Notes: generated from the letters alone by a model not told the origin. 64,000 nucleotides of DNA from VBAS01 sp964444975 (GCA_964444975.1 CAYUJD010000008.1:1-64000), one strand, 5' to 3'; numbered from the stretch's first letter, positions 41,875 to 51,131 are shown. Numbers and translations are program-made.

Positions 41875-42714
41875 TTACGCTTCCTGCAGCTTGGCAATGT
41901 CAAACTTTTTCATTTGCATAAATGCCTGCACTACCCGGGGCGCCCGTGCCGGATCGGACATTAATTGCCCCAGCACCGAAGGCACAACCTGCCACGAAAC
42001 ACCATAGGGGTCTTTCAACCAGCCGCACATACTTTCGGCGCCGCCGTTTGCTGTAAGTTTATTCCAGTAATCATCTATTTCCTGCTGCGTATCGCATTCC
42101 ACTACCAGCGACACACCTTCATTAAAAGTATAGGCATGTTCGCCGGGGCCATCCATGGCTATTAAATCATAACCGTTCAGCTGAAACTCTGAATACATTA
42201 CTTTACCCGCATTCGCATCGCCTTCGGGGTAATATAGTAATACAGGGATGGAAGAGTTTTTAAAAACACGGCAATAGAGTTTCATCGCCTCTTCGGCCTT
42301 GCCGAATTGTTTGCCCGTAAAAAGCATTGAAGGGGTGATTTTCGGAGGGTCACCGGCCTTATTCACTACCGATACCTGCCAGGTCATGCCGTATTTGTCC
42401 TGCACCCAGCCGTAGCGTTCGCTCCAGAAGTATTTATCAATCGGCATCAATACCGAGCCGCCATCCACCAGTTTATTCCATGCAGCGTTTGTTTCTTCCA
42501 CTGACTCCAGCAAAACAAACATAGAAATGGAGGGATTGATTTTAAACTGCGGTCCCCCGTTCAAACCCATTATTTTTTTACCAAAAATTTCAAAGGTGAC
42601 TACCATCGGCGTGTCCTGTAAAATTTTTGAGCCTTTGAAAACAGAACAATAAAACGCTGCGGCTTCACCGGCCTTGCCATCAAACCACAGGCAGGGATAA
42701 AATTGCTTTGACAT
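41875..42714 (-). CDS. Tandem VOC (PhnB-like) protein
   Basis: 279 residues with two copies of the PhnB/3-demethylubiquinone-methyltransferase-like VOC domain. The first runs from FYPCLWFDGKAGEAAAFYCS to YGWVQDKYGMTWQVSV; the second from ITPSMLFTGKQFGKAEEAM to CGWLKDPYGVSWQVVPS. The DKYGxxWQV / DPYGVSWQV signatures are plain. The tail (PARAPRVVQAFMQMKKFDIA) is conserved in such proteins. Metal-binding or small-molecule-binding role; no demonstrated methyltransferase activity in this family. Confidence 0.9.
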   Translation of the reverse strand: MSKQFYPCLWFDGKAGEAAAFYCSVFKGSKILQDTPMVVTFEIFGKKIMGLNGGPQFKINPSISMFVLLESVEETNAAWNKLVDGGSVLMPIDKYFWSERYGWVQDKYGMTWQVSVVNKAGDPPKITPSMLFTGKQFGKAEEAMKLYCRVFKNSSIPVLLYYPEGDANAGKVMYSEFQLNGYDLIAMDGPGEHAYTFNEGVSLVVECDTQQEIDDYWNKLTANGGAESMCGWLKDPYGVSWQVVPSVLGQLMSDPARAPRVVQAFMQMKKFDIAKLQEA

Positions 42715-42737
42715 AGTTGTAAATTTTGAATAAGTAA

Positions 42738-43167
42738 TTATTTATTGGTGCAATTGAACATCCATTGCACACCATAGTTGTCTTTGCAGGCGCCAAAGTA
42801 AGCGCCCCAGAACATCTCCTGCAGTTCCATTTCCACTTTGCCGCCGGCTGACAGTGCGTCAAATAATCTTTTGGTTTCTTCACGAGTGTCGGGCTCCAGG
42901 TTGATATAAATATTGTTTCCAAAATTTACCCGGAAACCCATTTCTTCCGGGGCATCAGTTCCCATCCGTACATGGCTGCCGGTGATGGGCATTTCTACAT
43001 GCATCACCAGGTTTTTCAGTTCCTCACTCACAGGTTCGTGTGACGGCATATCGCCAAAACGCCTGATGCCCGGCGGCGTGAATTCGGTTTTGAAAATGGA
43101 TTTATTAAAAATTAAACACCTCTTCGATATAACAGGAAAAATTCAGGTATGTGCTTACCCTGGCCAT
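42738..43167 (-). pseudogene. PhnB-like VOC gene with a +1 frameshift
   Basis: From the ATG at 43167 the minus strand reads MARVSTYLNFSCYIEEVFNF and then meets TAA. One base later the frame continues KSIFKTEFTPPGIRRFGD and runs through to a full VOC domain ending DNYGVQWMFNCTNK. The join expects one codon (Tyr) but has four bases TAAT at 43104-43107. The total length of 430 bases equals 143 codons plus one base. A start at an internal ATG would give only a 103-residue fragment lacking the first strand-helix. This is either a real inactivation or a sequencing error in an A/T run. Confidence 0.8.
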
Positions 43168-43195
43168 GTTGTCTGACTTTTGTTGTCGGAAAATT

Positions 43196-43798
43196 TTATT
43201 TCATCCTTGTCACTTTATACAGTTTGCCGGCTTTGTCATATGTAGTCCACTCCCCCGTTTGTTTGCCTTGGCTGAAAAAACCGGACCGCAGGATGATGCC
43301 ATCTTTGCGGAACCATTCCCAATAGCCGTCAGGCAATCCGTTTTTCATTGTGCCTTTGGCCCAAATGCTGCCATCGTTATGATACTTGATAAAATTTGCC
43401 GCCCTGGTATTTTTAGAACTGTTTTTCCGTGCAATGGCTTTTGCTTTTGCCTTTTCCAGGTTTTGTTTCGTCCTGTATTTAACCATTTTTGCAATCAGCC
43501 GCAGCGGCAGCGGTTTGTCAAGCGGAAATTTTATGGTGCCTTTTGAACCCTCGTAAGCCGACATTTCCTTTTTCAACTCCACGGCATTCCATGGTGCAGG
43601 ATACAAGCTGATATGTTTGGCCCATGCCGCAAAGAAAACCAGCATACCATGAAATTTGTAAGCAGGTATCTGGTAACTGATGAGTTCTTCGGCTTCAGGG
43701 GCCGCTTTTTTTATGGTTTGTCTCAGCTGCTGCAATTTTTTTTGCACCGCTGCCGGACAGGCAGCAATGTAGCTGTCAACATCCTTTGCTTTTATCAT
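43196..43798 (-). CDS. DUF1801 protein with C-terminal MORN-like repeats
   Basis: 200 residues. A DUF1801 (YdhG-like) domain comes first (DVDSYIAACPAAVQKKLQQL, ISYQIPAYKFHGMLVFFAAW, HISLYPAPWNAVELKKEM, GTIKFPLDKPLPLRLIAKMV). It is followed by about 75 residues of short W/Y-G repeats (FIKYHNDGSIWAKGTMKNG, DGYWEWFRKDGIILRSG, TGEWTTYDKAGKL), like MORN/YwqK-type repeats. The combination looks like a fusion of two small domains. Cytoplasmic; no known function. Confidence 0.8.
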   Translation of the reverse strand: MIKAKDVDSYIAACPAAVQKKLQQLRQTIKKAAPEAEELISYQIPAYKFHGMLVFFAAWAKHISLYPAPWNAVELKKEMSAYEGSKGTIKFPLDKPLPLRLIAKMVKYRTKQNLEKAKAKAIARKNSSKNTRAANFIKYHNDGSIWAKGTMKNGLPDGYWEWFRKDGIILRSGFFSQGKQTGEWTTYDKAGKLYKVTRMK

Positions 43799-43834
43799 AA
43801 GCTATTGTTTAAAGCTTTTTGCTGCGGGAAATGT

Positions 43835-44707
43835 TCAGGCTTCACAAATGCTTTTCAGCTTAGCCAGTGCCTTAGGCCAGGTTTCTTCGAAGAAAGCTTG
43901 AAAGTTTTTAGTAACATCAATTTGCACAGTCAGCACAGTGCTTCCGTTGGCAGTAGTAAAAGTATAATTCTCCAATGCCCCTGCCCAGGCTGATGCCTGG
44001 CTGTAATCCTCTTTTCCGTCTTTTATTTCGCCCAGGTGTTCAATACTCACAAATTTGTTCTGAATATTTTCTTTTATACGGCTCAGCATTCCCTGCAGGT
44101 TGCCTTTATCATCAGGTCCCAGGAAATGAATCGTTGATCCTTTCTGCCACGAACCTTCATAAAACGAGCCATGCGCAAACTCCGATGTCCATTGGCGGTA
44201 AGTTTCATCACCCAGCATGCGGTTATACACTTTTTCCGCCGGGGCGTGGATGGTAATGCTGAAGGTTAACGTAACCAGGTTGGTTTTTCTTTCAGCATAT
44301 TTTTTAAAATTGTTGAGAATAGACTGCCAGCCCTGCTGCTGCAGCTCAAGAGAATGCTCACTTTCGGCTTCGAATGTTTCAGTCACATGAGTTTGATTAC
44401 CGGTGCCGGCAAAATTCACTTTCACTTTTCGTCCGTCGGCCATAGTATATTCAATCAGTTCAGGCTCCTTTACCTTGTCATATACACCGGCGAAATCGAA
44501 ACTGAAGCTACCGTCTTTTGCCGCCATGGTGTAGGAAAAAGAACCGCCTTCCCATAAATTGTTTTCGGCTTTTGGTGTATGCCAGTCGTCGCTGGCATTA
44601 TTCCATAGCATAATATGCTCCGGTTCGGTCCAAAATTTCCATGCTTTTTCTGCCGGCACATTTACTGCTGTTTCCACGGTAATGGTTGTTTTGGTTATCG
44701 TTTCCAT
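43835..44707 (-). CDS. Tandem SRPBCC (AHSA1-like) protein
   Basis: 290 residues with two START-like/AHSA1 domains. The first starts TVETAVNVPAEKAWKFWTEP and includes HIMLWNNASDDWHTPKAE; the second starts ITIHAPAEKVYNRMLGDETY and ends WPKALAKLKSICEA. Each has the typical initial beta strand and final long helix that line a hydrophobic ligand cavity. The members near VOC and DUF1801 genes are uncharacterised. It ends the minus-strand series on its upstream side. Confidence 0.85.
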   Translation of the reverse strand: METITKTTITVETAVNVPAEKAWKFWTEPEHIMLWNNASDDWHTPKAENNLWEGGSFSYTMAAKDGSFSFDFAGVYDKVKEPELIEYTMADGRKVKVNFAGTGNQTHVTETFEAESEHSLELQQQGWQSILNNFKKYAERKTNLVTLTFSITIHAPAEKVYNRMLGDETYRQWTSEFAHGSFYEGSWQKGSTIHFLGPDDKGNLQGMLSRIKENIQNKFVSIEHLGEIKDGKEDYSQASAWAGALENYTFTTANGSTVLTVQIDVTKNFQAFFEETWPKALAKLKSICEA

Positions 44708-44774
44708 ATAAAAATTTTTTTTAGAAGTCAGAATGGGGCAATCCGCTTCAAGTTAACACAACTTTATTTTAAAA

Positions 44775-44900
44775 TCAGTTTTTTGAATAAGTAACCATCC
44801 AGGTAATTCCAAATTTATCAGTCGGTACCTGAAAAGTGGCTCCCCGGGTATTCTGGTGCAGCGTTTCTATAATCTTTTGGAATGTCATCCTTCTCTGCAT
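44775..44900 (-). pseudogene. Remnant of a VOC (PhnB-like) gene, C-terminal end
   Basis: The minus strand encodes ATFQVPTDKFGITWMVTYSKN before a stop, the classic last strand of PhnB-like VOC proteins (DKFGxxWMVxY). Only about 25 codons are recognisable, preceded by 16 unrelated codons (MQRRMTFQKIIETLHQ). No upstream half is visible, so it appears to be a gene fragment. Confidence 0.65.
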
Positions 44901-45043
44901 ATACCCTGCACCTTTCGCCTATCATTTTCATACCAAAACAAAGCTAATGACTCCTGCCTTCCTTCACGCTGTGGAATTACGTCAATCGCAGGGGTTGTTT
45001 GCGTCAGTAATTGAACTTAACTTTATAAAAACGAAAACCCGGT

Positions 45044-46027
45044 ATGAAAAACATTGCAATACTTGTTCCTGAAACTGCTGTAGTGGAAGCCGTAGCTGAT
45101 CCACGCTATATGTTCACAGCAATAAATGACTTTCTGAAAAGCCAGGGCCAGGCCGCTATTTTCAATGTGCAGCTGGTAGGCCTTACCAAAGATGTAAAGC
45201 TGGCCGATGGCATTTTCACCATTCATACTGATGCGCAGCTGACAAATGCCGGTAAGCCAGACCTCATCATCATTCCGGCGCTGAGCGGCAACCTGGAACA
45301 TGCAATCAAACTGAATAAAGATTTTATTCCCTGGATTGTGAAGCACTATAAAAGCGGTGCCGAAGTGGCCAGCCTTTGCATCGGCGCTTTCCTGCTTGCT
45401 GCCACCGGGTTGCTGAATGGTAAAAGCTGCTCCACGCACTGGGTATTTGCCAATGAATTCAGGGCCATGTTTCCTGAAGTGAACCTGGTGGACAATAAAA
45501 TTGTTACCGAACAAAACGGTCTGTACACCAGCGGCGGCGCCAACTCATATTGGAACCTGCTGCTGCACCTGGTGGAAAAATACACCAGCCGTGGGCTGGC
45601 CATTCTTGCTTCCAAATTTTTTGTGCTCGATATTGACCGCAACAGCCAGGCGCCATTCAGTATTTTCAAAGGACAAAAAATTCATGATGATACGGCTGTA
45701 AAAAAAGCACAGGAAATAATTGAACAGAACTGGCAGGAAAAAATTTCTGTAAAGGAGCTGTGCAACCAGCTGCACATCGGGCGGCGCAGCTTTGAAAGGC
45801 GGTTTAAAAAAGCCACCAACAACACCGTGGTGGAATACATGCAGCGGGTAAAAATTGAATCGGCCAAGAAACAGTTCGAGAACGGCCGGAAAACTGTAAG
45901 TGAAGTGATGTATGAAGTGGGTTATGCCGACACCAAAGCCTTCCGCGATTTGTTTAAAAAAATCACAGGTATGAGCCCGGTGGATTACCGCAGAAAATAC
46001 ACTAAAGACCCGGCGCAATTAAACTGA
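45044..46027 (+). CDS. GlxA-type AraC transcriptional regulator
   Basis: 327 residues. A DJ-1/PfpI-like domain (about 1-190) starts MKNIAILVPETAVVEAVADP and carries the nucleophile-elbow region VASLCIGAFLLAATGLLNG and CSTHWVFANEF. A C-terminal AraC HTH pair follows (KISVKELCNQLHIGRRSFER, TVSEVMYEVGYADTKAFRD, FKKITGMSPVDYRRKY). GlxA-type regulators respond to small metabolites. Its divergent position to the VOC/SRPBCC/DUF1801 series makes it a likely local regulator. Confidence 0.92.
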   Translation: MKNIAILVPETAVVEAVADPRYMFTAINDFLKSQGQAAIFNVQLVGLTKDVKLADGIFTIHTDAQLTNAGKPDLIIIPALSGNLEHAIKLNKDFIPWIVKHYKSGAEVASLCIGAFLLAATGLLNGKSCSTHWVFANEFRAMFPEVNLVDNKIVTEQNGLYTSGGANSYWNLLLHLVEKYTSRGLAILASKFFVLDIDRNSQAPFSIFKGQKIHDDTAVKKAQEIIEQNWQEKISVKELCNQLHIGRRSFERRFKKATNNTVVEYMQRVKIESAKKQFENGRKTVSEVMYEVGYADTKAFRDLFKKITGMSPVDYRRKYTKDPAQLN

Positions 46028-46036
46028 ACCGGCCTT

Positions 46037-46432
46037 TTATTTTTTTGCAGGCTCTATTAAATCCCAAAGATTGCCGTAGAGGTCTTTGAATACCGCCACC
46101 TTGCCATAGTCTTCCTGCCGGGGCGGGCTTACTATCTCAATTTGATGGGCAAGGAGGTTTTGATAATCTCTTTCAAAATTATCGGTGTGCAGGAATAAAA
46201 ACACAGGGCCCCCGGTTTGATTGCCAATGCGGCTGGCCTGCGCATCATTGTCTGCCTTAGCCAGCAGCAGGCGGCAACCACTCACCCCCTTGGGTTTCAC
46301 CAATACCCAGCGTTTGGTTTCGCTGAGCTTTGTGTCTTCTACTAAAGTGAAATAGAGTTTTTTGGTGTAAAAATGGATGGCTTCGTCGTAATCACTTACA
46401 ATAACGGCCACCTGGGCAAGACGTTGATTCAT
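46037..46432 (-). CDS. VOC family protein (glyoxalase-like)
   Basis: 131 residues, a single-domain vicinal oxygen chelate protein. It starts RLAQVAVIVSDYDEAIHFYT, then LVEDTKLSETKRWVLVKPKG, and ends VFKDLYGNLWDLIEPAKK, the D-x-x-G-N-x-W signature. The family includes fosfomycin or glyoxalase-type enzymes and binding proteins; the substrate is not inferable. It is convergent with the GlxA-type regulator gene (stop-to-stop gap of 9 bp) and next to a DHFR-like gene. Confidence 0.88.
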   Translation of the reverse strand: MNQRLAQVAVIVSDYDEAIHFYTKKLYFTLVEDTKLSETKRWVLVKPKGVSGCRLLLAKADNDAQASRIGNQTGGPVFLFLHTDNFERDYQNLLAHQIEIVSPPRQEDYGKVAVFKDLYGNLWDLIEPAKK

Positions 46433-46448
46433 GAAGCAAATATGTGCA

Positions 46449-46973
46449 TTATTTTTTTATTTTATAACCAAGCATCAGCAGCCCGTTGTCATAAATTTTA
46501 CTGTTGGTAAGGGTCAGCCAAGTCCGGGTTTTTATTTCTTTAAAAAGCGGTTTGCCGCCGCCAAGTATTACCGGGTGCACGGCAAGAACGACTTCATCCA
46601 CCAGTGGCAGGTTCATTAGTGATGAAATCAGTTCGGCACCGCCAAAAAGCCAGATGTCTTTTCCCTTGCTGTTTTTAATCTTTTCCACTTCAGTTTTGGT
46701 ATCGCCGTTTACCAGCTCAGCGCCATCTTTTACTTTTTTCAGCGTATGGGAAAAAATATATTCCTTGAGCTTTGGAAAACCCGGGGGCGGTTCTTCACCC
46801 TGCATGCTCAGTGTCAGCGCATAACTTTTGCGGCCCATGAAAACAGCGTCAATGCGTTTGAAAAAAACCGACAGGGCATAGTCCTGGTCGGTAAAGCACC
46901 AGTCAAATTCACCTTTGGGGCCTTCAATAAACCCATCGAGGCTGACGGCAAGCTGAAGAATGACTTTGCGCAT
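46449..46973 (-). CDS. DHFR/RibD-C family reductase-like protein
   Basis: 174 residues. RKVILQLAVSLDGFIEGPKG (strand 1 and the substrate loop), VFMGRKSYALTLS and the late IWLFGGAELISSLMNLPLVD / VLAVHPVILGGGKPLF match the dihydrofolate reductase-like/RibD C-terminal family common in bacteria. It probably binds NADPH; the physiological substrate is unknown. Co-oriented with the VOC gene 16 bp downstream. Confidence 0.9.
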   Translation of the reverse strand: MRKVILQLAVSLDGFIEGPKGEFDWCFTDQDYALSVFFKRIDAVFMGRKSYALTLSMQGEEPPPGFPKLKEYIFSHTLKKVKDGAELVNGDTKTEVEKIKNSKGKDIWLFGGAELISSLMNLPLVDEVVLAVHPVILGGGKPLFKEIKTRTWLTLTNSKIYDNGLLMLGYKIKK

Positions 46974-47012
46974 ACTATAGAATATTGAATGGAATTTACT
47001 GATTAAAAAAAA

Positions 47013-49133
47013 TCAGTTGCAAACCTGGCCTGCAGCGTTTACCGCCGGCTGATAACCCAGGCTTGCCGCTTTTTTCATATCGGCACAGGCGTTATCTTTT
47101 TTTCCGGAATAAAAAGCGGCCAAGGACCTGCCGTAATACGCTTCGGCATAGTCGGGCTTGGTTTCAATGGCTTTTGAATAGCTGCGGATGGCGTCGGCAT
47201 ATTTTTTTGTATTGGAAAAAACATTTCCCATGTTCAGCCATGCTTTGAAATACGCCGGGTTCAGTTGTGTGGCTTTTTCATAATCCCGGATTGCCCTATC
47301 GGTCATTTTCCTGTTCATGTACAATGCACCGCGGTTGAAGTAGGCAATGGGGAAGCCCGGATTCAGCCTGATGGTTTCTTCATAATCTTTCAGCGCTTCA
47401 TCGTAGCGGTTGTTGTCACGCAGCACGTTTGCCCGGTTCAATATAGCTTCCACATAATTTTTATTCAGCTCAATTGCTTTGCTGAAATTGCTGATGGCTT
47501 CTTCAGTTTTTCCCTGGCTCATATACAGGTTTCCCCGGCTATACCAGGCCTCGGCAAAATCAGGCTTCATTTCGATGGCTTTGTCCAGGTCTTTTTTTGC
47601 TTCCTCATTCCTGTTCAAATTTTTCAGCACATTGCCGCGGTTCATGTACAATCCTTCAGACTCCGGCATCAGCTCAATGGCTTTGTTGAAATCGGCCAGG
47701 GCTTCTTCATTGCGGCTGGTGTTCATAAAAAGAATGCCCCGGTTGTTGTACGCCCTGAAATGATCGGGCTTCAGCTCAAGGGCTTTATTGAAATCGGCCA
47801 GGGCCAGGTCATTCTTTCCTTCATTCAGGTAAAATCGTCCGCGGTTGTTGTAGGCATACGGTATGGTCTGGTAGCGGCTGATGACATCATTCCACAAAGT
47901 GAGGTCATTCTTCCACACTTTACACCGTTCAATTGTTTTTACAGAAAAACCAACAGCAAACACCCCCGCAATAGCCATTGCCTGCCATCGTGGTTTTTTA
48001 TTTATTAAAAAATGAAATGCTTCGCCTGCCAGGTAACATATCCCGATAGAAGGAATATAACTGTACCGGTCGGCCATGATGGCGCCGCCGACTGGCAACA
48101 GCTGCAGCACAAGAAATACCGTGATGGAAAAAAAACCCACTCCGAAAAAGATTTTCCTGGTATGCTTTGCCGAATAGTAAACGGCAATAATAAGCCCGGC
48201 CAGGATGGCAGGGTACAGATAATAAATTACCGGGAGTGACTCATCACTTTTTACCGGGTAGGGATAATAGGCACTCAGGTTAAGCGGCAAAACAAGTTTT
48301 ATAAGGTAACTGATAAATCCATAACTGGCGAAAACAAGCCGCTGGAATAATGGATAATCAACCGCCTCCGTAGCTCCTTCCGATTGCTGCGCCCAAATGG
48401 CTACGATGCCGAAAATAATTGAAAGCAGGAAGAAAGGCAGTTTTTCCAAAAGCGTTTTGCCATTTATTTTTTTGCCCGTAAAATAATCGGTAAGCAGCAG
48501 CACCACCGGCAGCGAAGCAGCCATGGCTTTGGAAAGCAGTGAGCATAAAAACAGGAGAAGTGAAAAGAAGTAAAATTTCTTTTGCCGGTCTTTCAGAAAT
48601 TTCAGGTAAAAAATATAAGCAGTAAGGAAGAAGAAAGTATAGAGTAAATCCTTACGCTCAGCGGCCCAGGCCACCGATTCCACATGCAGCGGGTGAATGC
48701 CGAATAAAAGCGAGGCCATGATGGCCACCTCCGTTTTACCACTTACAAGCAGAATGGCATAAAAAACCAAAACCACATTCAGCAGATGTAAAAAAAGGTT
48801 GACGGTATGAAAGGCGGTTTCATTCAAACCAAATAGCTGGTATTCGGCGGCAAACGTGAGTATGGTAAGCGGGTGATAATTTCCCATTACATAGGTGGAA
48901 AAAATTTCTTTCAGGTTTATGATATGCAGCAGCGGATTATTTTTTATATAGTTATCATCGTCCCATGCCAGAAGGCCGTTTTGCAGCACCGGCAGATAAA
49001 CAAGAAATGAAATGATTACAATGACGGGAAGCAGGCTGTAGTTTTTCCACATCGGCGACCGGGTGGTTTTCAGCGGGAGCGGCGGACCTTTTTTCGTTGG
49101 TGATGACTGCTTATACTTATTTTTTTTCTTCAT
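47013..49133 (-). CDS. TMTC-like membrane protein with C-terminal TPRs
   Basis: 706 residues. A basic N-terminus is followed by about ten membrane helices (29-400). The first outer loop carries LAWDDDNYIKNNPLLHI and NYHPLTILTF; the second HPLHVESVAWAAERKDLL is the hallmark of PMT/TMTC-like O-mannosyltransferase proteins, with the DD pair as putative catalytic acids. The C-terminal 300 residues hold eight TPR units (PYAYNNRGRFYLNEGKNDLA, AYYGRSLAAFYSGKKDNACA). This is the layout of TMTC proteins. A role in protein or glycolipid glycosylation is inferred only. Confidence 0.85.
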   Translation of the reverse strand: MKKKNKYKQSSPTKKGPPLPLKTTRSPMWKNYSLLPVIVIISFLVYLPVLQNGLLAWDDDNYIKNNPLLHIINLKEIFSTYVMGNYHPLTILTFAAEYQLFGLNETAFHTVNLFLHLLNVVLVFYAILLVSGKTEVAIMASLLFGIHPLHVESVAWAAERKDLLYTFFFLTAYIFYLKFLKDRQKKFYFFSLLLFLCSLLSKAMAASLPVVLLLTDYFTGKKINGKTLLEKLPFFLLSIIFGIVAIWAQQSEGATEAVDYPLFQRLVFASYGFISYLIKLVLPLNLSAYYPYPVKSDESLPVIYYLYPAILAGLIIAVYYSAKHTRKIFFGVGFFSITVFLVLQLLPVGGAIMADRYSYIPSIGICYLAGEAFHFLINKKPRWQAMAIAGVFAVGFSVKTIERCKVWKNDLTLWNDVISRYQTIPYAYNNRGRFYLNEGKNDLALADFNKALELKPDHFRAYNNRGILFMNTSRNEEALADFNKAIELMPESEGLYMNRGNVLKNLNRNEEAKKDLDKAIEMKPDFAEAWYSRGNLYMSQGKTEEAISNFSKAIELNKNYVEAILNRANVLRDNNRYDEALKDYEETIRLNPGFPIAYFNRGALYMNRKMTDRAIRDYEKATQLNPAYFKAWLNMGNVFSNTKKYADAIRSYSKAIETKPDYAEAYYGRSLAAFYSGKKDNACADMKKAASLGYQPAVNAAGQVCN

Positions 49134-49381
49134 AAGTTAGTAATGGTTGCCGGCTATCCCGGTCACATTGCACACCGCTTTTTCAGCCGATAAATTTATT
49201 TTAAAACGGCAAGCCTTGAAAATTTAATGCCTGTAAACACCATACCGGGTAAATATATTTTGTTAGCGTAACATTTTTTTAGCGGGAGGGCCGGTAGCCT
49301 TATGACTGCAGCATTGGGCTGGGGCCTGAATCAGAACCGGGCATTATGAAGTAACGGCCGCTTTGAGTGTCCAATCAATTA

Positions 49382-49852
49382 TTATTTCTCCTGCCTGAGT
49401 AATTTTTTTATCAGAGATATTTGCCCCAGGTGGTAATGAATATGCTCAACTACACCATGAATATTCCGGTAGTAATTTCCATATTTTTCATCACAAAAAG
49501 TTTCGGCAATCCTGCTTTCGGGCAACTGCTCAACCAGGCTGGCCAATTTTTCTGCATCGGACCAGGTTTTATCCAGCATTTTTTCCCAATCGGTTTGCGA
49601 CTGAACAGGCGGAAGATTAAAACTGAATTTATCGCTGGCATCGAGCGGGCCGCCCTGTAATACCTTTAACACAGCACTTACATAATAATTCATGTGGAAT
49701 ACGAGGGCTGCAATTGTGTTTAGCGAGTTTACTTTTTCTGTAGCCTGTTGCCAGGTGACATCGGCTAAAGTATCTTTCAGGTTAACATCAGTCCAGTTGC
49801 CTCCGAAATGAACATCGCGGATATGCTTTGCCATCTGCTTTGCTAAATTCAT
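49382..49852 (-). CDS. DinB-like protein (DUF1572 type)
   Basis: 156 residues forming a four-helix bundle. It starts MNLAKQMAKHIRDVHFGGNW and holds putative metal ligands: His in VFHMNYYVSAVLKVL and His in IHGVVEHIHYHLGQISLIKK. These are the DinB-superfamily positions, and the short length fits DUF1572/DUF664-type members. It may be a thiol S-transferase or metal-binding protein. Single gene; no clear functional context. Confidence 0.82.
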   Translation of the reverse strand: MNLAKQMAKHIRDVHFGGNWTDVNLKDTLADVTWQQATEKVNSLNTIAALVFHMNYYVSAVLKVLQGGPLDASDKFSFNLPPVQSQTDWEKMLDKTWSDAEKLASLVEQLPESRIAETFCDEKYGNYYRNIHGVVEHIHYHLGQISLIKKLLRQEK

Positions 49853-49992
49853 AAAGTGTTTATTAATTTTTTACCCCGATCCGCTGGTGGCCCGGAATTA
49901 CTTTCCGGGCAAAAATTTATTTCAGCAAGTGAAGACAAAAAAATCCGCCGCCGCAGCAGGACACTGAACTATTGACTAAGGACCAACGACTA

Positions 49993-50907
49993 CTAACTTT
50001 TCGCCTGCCACTCCCCTCTGCCTAAACCCGGAAACACATGTCGCTCGCTGTGGTAAGAAGAACGTACCAGCGGGCCGCTTTCCACATAATCGAAGCCAAG
50101 CTTATAACCAATCTCGCGGTATTCAGCAAACTCATCGGGATGCACAAAGCGTACCACCGGCAGGTGCTTTTTGGTGGGTTGCAGGTATTGCCCCAGGGTA
50201 ATCACCTCGCAGCCGTTGTCACGCAGGTCGGTCATAGTTTGAATCACTTCCTGTTTTGTTTCGCCCAGGCCAAGCATGATGCCGCTCTTGGTGCGCATGC
50301 CGCCCTGCTTTAATATTTTTATCACTTCCATGCTGCGCCGGTATTTGGCCTGAATGCGTACCTGGCGGGTAAGCCGCTCGGTGGTTTCGATGTTGTGGCT
50401 CACTACTTCCGGCGCGGCATCTATTATACGCTGAATATTTTCTTTTTCTCCTTTAAAATCGGGTATCAGTGTTTCCAACGTAGTGGCGGGGTTCAGCGCT
50501 TTCACGGCTTTGATGGTATTGTGCCAGATGTTGGAGCCGCCGTCTTTGAGTTCATCACGGTCGACGGAGGTGATGACGGCGTGTTTTACTTTCATCAGGT
50601 GAATGGCTTCGGCCACACGCTGCGGCTCATCCCAGTCAGGCGGCTCCGGACGGCCGGTAGCTACTGCACAAAAACCGCAGCTGCGGGTGCAGATGTTTCC
50701 CAGAATCATGAAGGTGGCAGTGCCGGCGCCCCAGCATTCGCCCATGTTCGGGCAGTTGCCGCTTTCGCAAATGGTGTGGAGCCGGTAGGTGTCTACCAGA
50801 TTTCTTACCTGCTTGTATTCCTGGCCTATGGGCAGTTTGACACGAAGCCAGGATGGCTTCTTTGCACGTGGTTCAAGGGGTTCTGATATTACAGGTAGTT
50901 CAGTCAT
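49993..50907 (-). CDS. lipA: Lipoyl synthase
   Basis: 304 residues, usual length. It has the auxiliary cluster motif CESGNCPNMGEC, the radical-SAM motif CTRSCGFC, and the C-terminal RSSYHSERHV that ligates the auxiliary cluster. It inserts two sulphurs into octanoyl-protein to make lipoyl groups for 2-oxoacid dehydrogenases. A stand-alone gene with a long repeat-bearing upstream region. Confidence 0.98.
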   Translation of the reverse strand: MTELPVISEPLEPRAKKPSWLRVKLPIGQEYKQVRNLVDTYRLHTICESGNCPNMGECWGAGTATFMILGNICTRSCGFCAVATGRPEPPDWDEPQRVAEAIHLMKVKHAVITSVDRDELKDGGSNIWHNTIKAVKALNPATTLETLIPDFKGEKENIQRIIDAAPEVVSHNIETTERLTRQVRIQAKYRRSMEVIKILKQGGMRTKSGIMLGLGETKQEVIQTMTDLRDNGCEVITLGQYLQPTKKHLPVVRFVHPDEFAEYREIGYKLGFDYVESGPLVRSSYHSERHVFPGLGRGEWQAKS

Positions 50908-50917
50908 TTGTTACTTT

Positions 50918-51027
50918 AAATATTCAATATTCAATGTTCAATGTTCAATGTCCCACTCAAGCGAATCCCTTTAATTGAATGTTGAGCATTGATCCCGATA
51001 ACCATCGGGATTGAGCATTGAATATTT
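50918..51027. repeat. Inverted repeat with nested TCCCGAT/ATCGGGA palindrome upstream of lipA
   Basis: AAATATTCAAT (50918-50928) pairs with ATTGAATATTT (51017-51027). The left side has tandem ATTCAATGTTCAATG words and the right side contains TCCCGAT-aacc-ATCGGGA (50993-51010). It starts 11 bases before the lipA ATG, so it occupies the leader or promoter. Confidence 0.7.
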
Positions 51028-51131
51028 TATTGCCGAATAGCGATTTAAACGTACAAGAGTGCGACGCAACGGAAGCTAAATAGAATTACTTCAGCCGGTA
51101 ACACAAATATTATCCCGCAAATTTAAAGCGA

